Assembly (NCBI RefSeq): GCF_039613825.1
Contig: NZ_CP154826.1
Span: forward strand, 1,798,001 to 1,862,000
Direction of reading: 5' to 3'
DNA length: 64,000 bases
Source of the DNA: Diaminobutyricibacter sp. McL0608
Lineage (GTDB): Bacteria > Actinomycetota > Actinomycetes > Actinomycetales > Microbacteriaceae
Position numbers and translations under genes: made by a program. The notes beneath the pieces are model-generated. The model was not told the DNA's origin and did not search any database. It was given only the letters and a program-made list of their open reading frames with translations. Below, one piece after another: positions 57,702-64,000 of the stretch; position 1 is the first letter of the stretch; every line of letters starts with the position of its first letter.

Positions 57702-57736
57702 GCCGGCGGTTCTTCCCTGAGGAACGAACCGCCGGC
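57702..57736. terminator. Hairpin between sseA and sufE
   Basis: An 11-bp GC-rich perfect stem (GCCGGCGGTTC with GAACCGCCGGC) extended by TTCC/GGAA around a bulge. No clear T-tract follows on the minus strand, so it may be an attenuator or processing site rather than a full terminator. Confidence 0.45.
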
Positions 57737-57744
57737 CGAAGCGA

Positions 57745-58644
57745 TCAGCGCGTCGGAACCTCGCCGCGCTCCGCGCCCTGGATGACGGGCACGCGCACAG
57801 CGCTGCCCCATTCGGTCCAGGAACCGTCATAATTGCGCACGTTCTCGAAGCCGAGGAGGTGGGTGAGGACGAACCAGGTGTGACTCGAACGTTCCCCGAT
57901 CCGGCAGTAGGCGATCACGTCGTCGCCCTCGACCAGTCCAGCCTCCCCTTTGTAGATCCCATCGAGCTCGCTACGGGACTTGAAGGTCGCATCCGGAGCA
58001 GCGGCGCGCGCCCACGGCACGGATGCTGCAGAGGGGATGTGGCCGGCGCGGAGTGCGCCCTCGGTGGGGTAGCCGGGGATCTCGGTGCGCTCACCGCTGT
58101 ATTCCTCGGGCGAGCGGACATCGATCAGCGGCTTGCCCAGGTGCGCGAGCACGTCGTCCTTGAACGCGCGGACAGTCGAGTCGTCGCGCTCGATCACCGG
58201 GTACTCGGTCGGCGTCGGCGTCGGGACGTCGGTCGTGATCGCGCGGCCTTCGGAGATCCACTTGTCGCGCCCGCCGTTGAGAAGACGAACATCTTCGTGG
58301 CCGAACAGGGTGAAGATCCAGAGGGCGTACGCGGCCCACCAGTTGTTCTTGTCTCCGTAGATGACGACCGTGGAGTCGCGGGTGATGCCCTTCGAGCCTG
58401 CGAGCCGTGCGAAGGCCTCGCCCTGGACGAAGTCGCGTTCGACCGGGTCGTTGAGGTCGGTGTGCCAGTCGATCTTCACCGACCCCGGGATGTGACCGGT
58501 GTCATAGAGGAGCACATCTTCGTCGGACTCGACGACGACGAGGCCGGGAGCACCGAGGTGCTCCTGTAGCCAGTCGGCGCTGACGAGTCGTTCCGGATGG
58601 GCGTAGTCGGCGAAGGACGGGGACGGATCGGCCTCGATGGCCAT
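57745..58644 (-). CDS. sseA: Thiosulfate/3-mercaptopyruvate sulfurtransferase (tandem rhodanese)
   Basis: 299 residues with two rhodanese domains. The N-terminal one (about 15-145) is inactive; the C-terminal one holds the active-site loop CRIGERS with the persulfide-forming Cys. C-R-I-G-E-R matches thiosulfate sulfurtransferases rather than mercaptopyruvate types. Next to sufE, it probably takes part in sulfane-sulfur handling for Fe-S cluster or cofactor assembly. AGGAGGTAG precedes ATG 58644. Divergent from zapE. Confidence 0.92.
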   Translation of the reverse strand: MAIEADPSPSFADYAHPERLVSADWLQEHLGAPGLVVVESDEDVLLYDTGHIPGSVKIDWHTDLNDPVERDFVQGEAFARLAGSKGITRDSTVVIYGDKNNWWAAYALWIFTLFGHEDVRLLNGGRDKWISEGRAITTDVPTPTPTEYPVIERDDSTVRAFKDDVLAHLGKPLIDVRSPEEYSGERTEIPGYPTEGALRAGHIPSAASVPWARAAAPDATFKSRSELDGIYKGEAGLVEGDDVIAYCRIGERSSHTWFVLTHLLGFENVRNYDGSWTEWGSAVRVPVIQGAERGEVPTR

Positions 58645-58794
58645 GAGCTACCTCCTGCTGGCGCCTCGTGGGCGCGGAAACAATCGTGTTGGGTCGGTTT
58701 AGGCTTGAGGCCGGACTCCACTCACGAACCTACGCATTAGGCTACGCGGCGCGGATGGGTCCTGTAAGACTTCGACACAAAGGTGCCCAGTTCC

Positions 58795-59853
58795 ATGACT
58801 CTCGAACAGACCGGTGCCGTCGTGCGCCTCACCGAGCGCACGCCGACGATCACCGGCGCCGAGATCGCGGCCGAACTGGTGCCACCGCCCCAGTTCGTGC
58901 ACGCGACGTTCGAGTCGTATCGGCCTGACCACGACTATCCGTCGCAGGCGGACGCTGTCGAGAAACTGAAGACGTTCGCGAAAGCCTGGGAGCCGGCCAG
59001 GCCCGCCGGGTTCTTCAGCCGCAGCCGCAAGCGCATCGAGACGAAGCCCGGCGTCTACCTCGACGGAGGCTTCGGCGTCGGCAAGACCCACCTGCTCGCA
59101 GCCCTCTGGCACGAGGCTCCCGGCCGCAAGTACTTCGGCACCTTCATCGAATACACCGCACTCGTCGGCGCACTCGGGTACGCCGGCGCCGTCAAGCTGC
59201 TGAGCGGCTCGACCCTGATCTGCATCGACGAGTTCGAGCTCGACGACCCGGGCGACACGATGATGATGACCCGGATGCTGTCCGAGCTGGTCGCATCCGG
59301 CACCCGCATCGCGGCGACATCCAACACGCCGCCGAACGCGCTCGGCGAGGGCCGGTTCGCGGCCAGCGACTTCCTGCGTGAGATCCAGGCCCTCTCCGGT
59401 CACTTCGAGACCGTGAGGATCGACGGGCTCGACTACCGCCGCCGCGACACCGAGGGGCGAGCGCTCACCGTCGAGCCGGAATCCTACGAGAAGACCATCG
59501 CCGCACTCGCGTCACGCGGCGAGGCCGTCACCAGCGACGGGTTCGACGAACTCATCGCGCACCTCGCCACCGTGCACCCGTCGAGATACATCAAGATGAT
59601 CGCCGGCATCGACGTGATCGGACTCACCGACGTGAAAGTGCTCCACGATCAGATGGCGGCACTGCGTCTCGTCGCGTTCATCGACCGCGTCTACGACGCC
59701 GAGATCCCGGTCGTCCAGACCGGCGTCCCTCTCAACAGCGTGTTCGACGACGACATGCTCGGCGGCGGCTACCGCAAGAAATACCTGCGGTCGGTCTCCC
59801 GCATGATCGCGCTCACCACCGGCGAACTGCCGCCGCACGACGACGAACTCTGA
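58795..59853 (+). CDS. zapE: Cell division protein ZapE (AFG1-like ATPase)
   Basis: 352 residues. An AAA+-type ATPase of the AFG1/ZapE family: Walker A in GGFGVGKTHLLAAL, Walker B in LICIDEFELDD, and a sensor region AATSNTPPNALGEGRF. In Escherichia coli ZapE binds FtsZ and destabilises the Z-ring under stress; the mitochondrial relative acts in protein quality control. ATG 58795 has AAAGGTG upstream; a TAGGCT -10-like hexamer lies at 58738-58743. Divergent from sseA across 150 bp. Confidence 0.9.
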   Translation: MTLEQTGAVVRLTERTPTITGAEIAAELVPPPQFVHATFESYRPDHDYPSQADAVEKLKTFAKAWEPARPAGFFSRSRKRIETKPGVYLDGGFGVGKTHLLAALWHEAPGRKYFGTFIEYTALVGALGYAGAVKLLSGSTLICIDEFELDDPGDTMMMTRMLSELVASGTRIAATSNTPPNALGEGRFAASDFLREIQALSGHFETVRIDGLDYRRRDTEGRALTVEPESYEKTIAALASRGEAVTSDGFDELIAHLATVHPSRYIKMIAGIDVIGLTDVKVLHDQMAALRLVAFIDRVYDAEIPVVQTGVPLNSVFDDDMLGGGYRKKYLRSVSRMIALTTGELPPHDDEL

Positions 59854-59931
59854 CCCCTCGGCATCCGCACGGCTTTTTGTGCACGAATCGGGGGTCGCCT
59901 GAAACACGATGTTTACACGCATCCCTCAGCC

Positions 59932-59969
59932 GTAACACTCGCGAAACACGCGGGCGCATCCACGGAAAC
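59932..59969 (+). promoter_or_regulatory. GlnR-type operator upstream of amtB
   Basis: GTAAC (59932-59936)-n6-GAAAC (59943-59947)-n6-GCGCA (59954-59958, degenerate)-n6-GAAAC (59965-59969): three of four half-sites match the GlnR pattern and all keep the 11-bp period. An AAAACT hexamer (59980-59985) lies exactly 10 nt beyond the last half-site, the same gap as at glnA. Confidence 0.65.
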
Positions 59970-60066
59970 CTCTCACCGCAAAACTGACCACACCCCGAAA
60001 ACGCGCCACACCTGATTGCGTCGACCGGGACATCGTGTGCAATCACTAGAGAGGTAGACCATTCGT

Positions 60067-61341
60067 ATGTTGCTACATTCAGCAGCGGCCTATGACGCCC
60101 AGACAGCAGTCAACTCGCTTTGGCTCCTCGTCGCGGCCGCGCTCGTTCTGCTCATGACCCCCGGGGTCGCCTTCTTCTACGGCGGCATGGTCCGCGCCAA
60201 GAGCGTCATCAGCATGATGATGATGAGCTTCGGCGCCATGGCCATCGTCGGAGTCCTGTGGGTGCTGTACGGCTACGGGCTCTCGTTCGGCCCGGCGTCG
60301 ATCCCTCACGTCCTCGGCACGCCCGACTGGGGCCTGATGAGCCTGATGGGCAAGGACGGTGTGACCCCCGACCTGAACGGACTTGCCTTCGCCGGCTTCC
60401 AGGCGACCTTCGCGATCATCACGGTGGCGCTGATCTCCGGCGCGATCGCCGACCGCGCGAAGTTCGGCGCGTGGATGGTCTTCGCCGCCATCTGGGCGAC
60501 GGTCGTCTACTTCCCGGTCGCCTTCTGGGTCTTCAACCTTCAGCACGGCTGGATCGTCAGCATCCTCCACGTGAACGACTTCGCGGGTGGTACAGCGGTC
60601 CACATCAACGCCGGTGCGGCCGGCCTCGCACTCGCCCTGGTGCTCGGCAAACGCGTCGGATTCCAGAAGGGCATGGCTAAGCCGCACAACGTCCCGCTCA
60701 CCCTGCTCGGCGCGGCACTGCTCTGGTTCGGCTGGTTCGGATTCAACTCCGGTTCCGAGGCGGCTGTCGACGGCGTCGCAGCGATCGCCTGGATCAACAC
60801 CCTCGCCGCTCCGGCAGCTGCGACACTCGGCTGGCTGATCGTCGAGAAGCTCAAGGACGGCAAGCCGACGTCCATCGGTGCAGCATCCGGTGCCGTCGCG
60901 GGTCTTGTCGCGATCACCCCGGCGTGTAACATCCTGACCCCGTTCTGGGCGATCATCCTCGGTCTGCTGGTCGGCGCGATCTGCGCGATCTCGATCGACC
61001 TGAAGTTCAAGCTCGGCTTCGACGACTCGCTCGACGTGGTCGGCATCCACCTGATCGGTGGTCTGGTCGGAACGCTCTACATCGGCTTCTTCGGTCTGAC
61101 CCACGTCGACGGCGATCCCACGAAGCCGTACTCGAGCCTCCTCTACGGCGGCAGCTTCCAGCAGCTCGGCGCACAGGCTGTCGGCGCCTTCTCGGTGATG
61201 ATCTACTCCTTCGTCCTGGCGTATGCCATCGGCTGGGTCATCCAGAAGACGATGGGCTTCCGGATCAAGAACGAGGACGAGCTGGCGGGCGTCGACACCG
61301 TGGTTCACGGTGAAGAGGGCTACGCGCTCGAGAACGCCTGA
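60067..61341 (+). CDS. amtB: Ammonium transporter AmtB
   Basis: 424 residues with eleven hydrophobic helices and no cleavable signal beyond the first helix. Key Amt residues are present: VFNLQHGWI, the first pore His in GGTAVHINAGAAGL and the second in VGIHLIGGLVG. The cytoplasmic tail is moderately acidic. It conducts NH4+/NH3 into the cell when ammonium is low. Often followed by glnK-glnD in actinobacteria, but here the next gene is a second, divergent Amt. A GlnR box 98-135 bp upstream indicates induction by nitrogen limitation. Confidence 0.95.
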   Translation: MLLHSAAAYDAQTAVNSLWLLVAAALVLLMTPGVAFFYGGMVRAKSVISMMMMSFGAMAIVGVLWVLYGYGLSFGPASIPHVLGTPDWGLMSLMGKDGVTPDLNGLAFAGFQATFAIITVALISGAIADRAKFGAWMVFAAIWATVVYFPVAFWVFNLQHGWIVSILHVNDFAGGTAVHINAGAAGLALALVLGKRVGFQKGMAKPHNVPLTLLGAALLWFGWFGFNSGSEAAVDGVAAIAWINTLAAPAAATLGWLIVEKLKDGKPTSIGAASGAVAGLVAITPACNILTPFWAIILGLLVGAICAISIDLKFKLGFDDSLDVVGIHLIGGLVGTLYIGFFGLTHVDGDPTKPYSSLLYGGSFQQLGAQAVGAFSVMIYSFVLAYAIGWVIQKTMGFRIKNEDELAGVDTVVHGEEGYALENA

Positions 61342-61354
61342 TCCTCCAGCACCA

Positions 61355-61393
61355 GCGAGCGGGGTGTCGCCTTCGGGCGGCGCCCCGCTTCGC
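61355..61393. terminator. GC-rich TTCG-tetraloop hairpin between the two amt genes
   Basis: GCG-GCGGGG-CGCC stem segments pair with GGCG-CCCCGC-CGC around a TTCG tetraloop, with small internal loops. It begins 13 bp after amtB. There is no T-tract, so it may attenuate or protect the amtB transcript rather than stop it fully. Confidence 0.5.
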
Positions 61394-61462
61394 GTGTGCG
61401 GTCCGCACCGGATGGGCGGCCCAGTAGCCTATGACCGTCGCCACACACGTCAGGAAGGACCC

Positions 61463-62644
61463 ATGGACGCAGCTGCCCAGGTGGATGCTCTCCTGCTGCT
61501 GGTCTCGGGCGCCCTCGTCTTCGTCATCGTCCCCGGATTCGCGCTCCTCTACGGCGGAATGATCAGCAGCGCCGGCGCGGTGTCGGCGATGCGCGCGACA
61601 CTGGTTGGTGCCGGCATCGCCGGGGTGCTGTTCGTCATCGGCGGATACGGGATGCTGTTCGGCGCCCCGCTCATCCCTCATGTCACCGGCGTCCCGGGGA
61701 CGGTTCCAGGCGACGCGTTCGCTCTGGCTCGCGCCTGCTATGCCGGTGCCGTGTGCGTGCTCGCCGTCGCGATCGTGGCATCGGCCGTCGCGCCCCGCAT
61801 CACCCTGCGCGGCTGGGCGTCGTTCGCCGTCATCTGGGTGGTGCTGGTCTACCTTCCGGCCGGCTACGCCGTGTTCAATCTGATGGACGGGTGGGCGTCG
61901 GCCGCGTTCGGGGTGATCGACTTCGGCGGCGCGATCCCCGTGAGCGTCGCTTCAGCGGCGGGGGCCGCCGGCATCCTGCTGGTCTGCGGCCGGCAGCCGT
62001 CACACGAGGTCCGCGCGCGCCGGAATGTGCCCATCATGGCCGTCGGAGGCGCGCTGGTCTGGTTCGGCTGGTTCGGCCTCGCCATCGGCTCGGAGGGATC
62101 CGTCGACGGGTTCACGGCGCTCATCTGGGTGAACACCCTGACGGCCTCGGCCGCGTCGACCATCGCCTGGGTGACGGTCGACCGCATCATGATGCGGCGC
62201 CCGACGGTGGCGAGCGCCGTCTGCGGTGCCGTGGCGGGTCTGATCGCGATCACGCCCGCATCCGGCATCATCACGACGGGATGGGCCCTGTTGCTCGGAG
62301 CGCTCTCGGGGATCGCGTGCGCAGTCATCGTCGACGTCGCCGCGCGCGCACAATTCGGGACACCGATGGTTGTCGTGGTCATCCACCTGGTCGGAAGCCT
62401 GGTCGGGCTGCTTTTCATCGGGCTGTTCGCCAACGGGACCGGGATGGTCTACAGCGGTAACTTCGACCAGCTCGGCGTTCAGGCTCTGGCGACCCTCATC
62501 GTCGCGGTGTGGTCCTTCCTCATCTCGTGGGGCGCCGCCTACGTCATCCAACGTACGATCGGGTTGACCGCCACGACGCACATCTCGTGGCGCGACGACG
62601 CGCCCGCCGAACCTGCGGACAGCCCGGCCGACGCGACCGAATAG
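61463..62644 (+). CDS. Divergent Amt-family membrane protein lacking the first pore histidine
   Basis: 393 residues. Clearly an Amt/Rh-family fold in tandem with amtB (WFGWFGLAIGSEGSVDG, NTLTASAASTIAWV, VVIHLVGSLVGLLF). The first twin-histidine site, HINAGAAGL in amtB, reads [10 protein letters not shown] here, so that His is absent. The second His is kept. The phenylalanine-gate and Trp regions also differ (PAGYAVFNLMDGWA). AGGAAGGA precedes ATG 61463. The change predicts altered selectivity or a non-transport (sensor) role. No GlnR-type box is visible in its own 121-bp leader. Confidence 0.85.
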   Translation: MDAAAQVDALLLLVSGALVFVIVPGFALLYGGMISSAGAVSAMRATLVGAGIAGVLFVIGGYGMLFGAPLIPHVTGVPGTVPGDAFALARACYAGAVCVLAVAIVASAVAPRITLRGWASFAVIWVVLVYLPAGYAVFNLMDGWASAAFGVIDFGGAIPVSVASAAGAAGILLVCGRQPSHEVRARRNVPIMAVGGALVWFGWFGLAIGSEGSVDGFTALIWVNTLTASAASTIAWVTVDRIMMRRPTVASAVCGAVAGLIAITPASGIITTGWALLLGALSGIACAVIVDVAARAQFGTPMVVVVIHLVGSLVGLLFIGLFANGTGMVYSGNFDQLGVQALATLIVAVWSFLISWGAAYVIQRTIGLTATTHISWRDDAPAEPADSPADATE

Positions 62645-62681
62645 TCCGTGTCCCGGCTGATCCGGCACGCAACCGAGCCGG

Positions 62682-62687
62682 TAATGT
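62682..62687 (+). promoter_or_regulatory. -10 element TAATGT of a probable leaderless promoter
   Basis: TAATGT ends 7 nt before GTG 62695, start of the PemK-like gene. No -35 is clear. Confidence 0.35.
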
Positions 62688-62694
62688 GCAGTGG

Positions 62695-63204
62695 GTGTTC
62701 TCGCGCCTCTTCTCCGCCATCGCATCCCTGTTCCGACCATCTGTCCGTCCGCCCCGTCCCGCGGGATTCGAGGCGTCCCCCGGCCAGTACGGTGCATCGG
62801 CGACCGTCGAGGTCGACCCACGTCGGGTCGGTGCCGTGACCATGTCCTACGCCCCGCGGATCGACGGCGACGCCGATCCCGGCGAGATCGTCTGGACCTG
62901 GGTGCCCTACCAGGAGCGGGATGGCCGGGGGAAGGACCGGCCGGTGCTGGTCGTCGCAGCGGAGAGTGCCGGAACAGTGCTCGCCGTGCAGCTGACCAGC
63001 CAGGAGCACCCCGGGCGACCGCAGTACATTCCGATCGGGACCGGACCCTGGGACGGGCAGCGGCGTCCGAGCTGGGTCAACCTCGATCGCGTCTTCCGTC
63101 TGCACCAGAGCGGCATGCGACGCGAGGCGTCGGCGCTGGGGGAGCGCGAGTACGCACAGGTGCGCTCCGCGCTGGTCGGCCGCTACGGCTGGGCGTCCCG
63201 CTGA
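62695..63204 (+). CDS. PemK/MazF-like protein with N-terminal extension
   Basis: 169 residues. The C-terminal part is PemK/MazF-like: GEIVWTWVPYQERDG, then KDRPVLVVAAESAGTVLAVQLTS, typical of the beta-barrel endoribonuclease fold. The first 60 residues (VFSRLFSAIASLFRPS, then a Pro-rich linker) are an amphipathic addition not normal for MazF. No antitoxin gene precedes or follows within the operon space, so an active toxin role is uncertain; it may be a domesticated member. Convergent with the TPR gene 21 bp away. Confidence 0.75.
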   Translation: MFSRLFSAIASLFRPSVRPPRPAGFEASPGQYGASATVEVDPRRVGAVTMSYAPRIDGDADPGEIVWTWVPYQERDGRGKDRPVLVVAAESAGTVLAVQLTSQEHPGRPQYIPIGTGPWDGQRRPSWVNLDRVFRLHQSGMRREASALGEREYAQVRSALVGRYGWASR

Positions 63205-63225
63205 CCCGCGGCGAACGAGCGGCGG

Positions 63226-64000
63226 CTACACCTGCCCGGCCTCTGCCAGCGCTTCAGCGACGGCCTGCTCGACCGTGAGCTCTCTTCCTTCGGCGATCGC
63301 GGCATCCAGCTGCGGCCCGGATCCGCTGGCGCTGAGCTGATCCAGGTACGCCTGGTGGAAGGTGAACATCGGCCCGTTGTGGAGTCCGCTCCGTTCGCGC
63401 AGAGCACGGGCCGCGCCCGCGAGGCGGCCTGCACGGTCCACGTCACCGGCGAGGGCGGCGACGGCGACCATCCCTTCGAGACCGTAAGCGAGACCCTCGA
63501 CATGACCGAGGCTCGCCGAGACCCGCACACTGAGCGCGAAATCCGCGCGGGCGTCGTCCACAGATCCCAGCTTCAACTCTGTCCAGCCGAGATGGTACGA
63601 GGCGATCCGCTCGCCGATGGCGTCGCCGGTCCGTTGCGTGATGGCGAGGCTCTTCTCGAAACGATCGAGCGCCTCCGGGAGCTTCTGCTCGAGCAGCGCG
63701 ACGCGGCCGAGGAGGACCAGCGCCATGGACTCACCCCACTGGCTGCCTGATCCGCGGAAGAGCGCCAGGCTCGTCTCCATGACCTCGCGAGCCCGCACGG
63801 TGTCCGGCTTTCCGCCCGCCATCAATGCGAGCGCCAGCGAGATCAGGGTCAGGGCCTCGCCGTCCGGGTCATGTGTCTGATGGAACAGGTCTGCACTGGT
63901 GGTCAGATCGGCGGCCACGCTGCCGTCCGGGTCGCGCCAGAACATGATCGTGCGGCTGAAGTACAGTGCGATCGCCCTGGTGTGGTCGGCAAGGGAATCT
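63226..64000 (-). CDS. TPR-repeat protein, C-terminal part (partial)
   Basis: The frame stays open to the window edge, so the gene's 5' part lies beyond 64000; at least 257 codons are visible. The protein is alpha-helical with TPR-like repeats such as GESMALVLLGRVALLEQKLPEALDRFEKSL and GERIASYHLGWTELKLGSVDDARADF. This pattern is typical of the C-terminal half of large ATPase/TPR regulators (AfsR/LuxR-type or BTAD-type) or of stand-alone adenylate-cyclase-like regulators. No DNA-binding or ATPase domain is visible here, so a specific name is not justified. Confidence 0.7.
   Translation of the reverse strand, partial: DSLADHTRAIALYFSRTIMFWRDPDGSVAADLTTSADLFHQTHDPDGEALTLISLALALMAGGKPDTVRAREVMETSLALFRGSGSQWGESMALVLLGRVALLEQKLPEALDRFEKSLAITQRTGDAIGERIASYHLGWTELKLGSVDDARADFALSVRVSASLGHVEGLAYGLEGMVAVAALAGDVDRAGRLAGAARALRERSGLHNGPMFTFHQAYLDQLSASGSGPQLDAAIAEGRELTVEQAVAEALAEAGQV

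Noticed and set aside
58738-58743. TTAGGCT upstream of zapE as an iron box
   Set aside because: Only a half-site; TAGGCT fits better as a -10 element.
61342-61462. A third GlnR box before the second amt gene
   Set aside because: No GTnAC/GAAAC pair with 11-bp spacing was found.

Overview
High-GC actinobacterial chromosome. Several protein families point to Actinomycetota: SepH, PAC2-family protein, DUF4191, DUF4193, DUF3093, DUF3710, DUF3159, DUF3000, the zinc-ribbon DUF7455 protein and the GlnE/GlnA module. GlnR-type boxes, many GTG starts and apparent leaderless promoters agree with this. Gene content and order best fit Microbacteriaceae (Leifsonia-like), but that family assignment is inferred from recognition, not computed. 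No tRNA, rRNA, insertion sequence, phage gene or CRISPR array was seen; nearly all of the window is coding.

Layout. 1-3101: end of a second glutamine synthetase gene and glnE. 3532-7974: an exopolysaccharide-like cluster (processive GT2 synthase, membrane-anchored GH26-like hydrolase, UDP-glucose dehydrogenase). 8017-12916: small orphan protein, glnA under a GlnR box, RDD membrane protein, DUF4191 protein and lipB-lipA. 13088-19186: membrane pseudokinase, 2-oxoacid dehydrogenase E2 and E3, and leucyl aminopeptidase. 19284-22236: PAC2 protein, methyltransferase, MFS transporter. 22439-30252: housekeeping sigma factor, then a cysteine-free MurT/GatD-like pair, then two complementary half-degenerate alanine-racemase homologues, DUF7455 protein and parE. 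30254-32178: a PadR-controlled exporter inserted between parE and parC. 32231-42332: parC, phosphodiesterase-like protein, sepH, and a dut-DUF3710-DUF3159-P-type ATPase run. 42509-50668: aconitase, dxs, an alanine-dehydrogenase-fold enzyme, a DHFR-like reductase, and a merR/aldo-keto reductase pair. 50731-59853: fatty-acid oxidation genes, RNase D, DUF3000, alpha/beta hydrolase, sufE, sulfurtransferase, zapE. 59932-62644: GlnR box, amtB and a divergent Amt paralogue. 62695-64000: PemK-like protein and the 3' part of a TPR protein.

How the parts work together. Nitrogen assimilation links both ends: GlnA is adenylylated by GlnE, and glnA and amtB carry matching GlnR-like boxes with the same geometry relative to a -10-like hexamer. 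LipA/LipB supply the lipoyl cofactor used by the E2 encoded next door.

Most interesting locus: 23833-27674. The MurT-like ligase has lost all its cysteines (no zinc ribbon). Its GatD partner has Ala where the glutaminase nucleophile Cys belongs. The adjacent racemase genes overlap by 4 nt: one keeps the PLP lysine but lacks the catalytic Tyr segment, the other keeps that Tyr and MDQ segment but has Arg for the PLP lysine. I infer a composite racemase plus an ammonia-independent D-Glu ligase, possibly serving the group-B (D-Glu-alpha-linked diamino acid) peptidoglycan cross-link typical of Microbacteriaceae. That functional proposal is a hypothesis.
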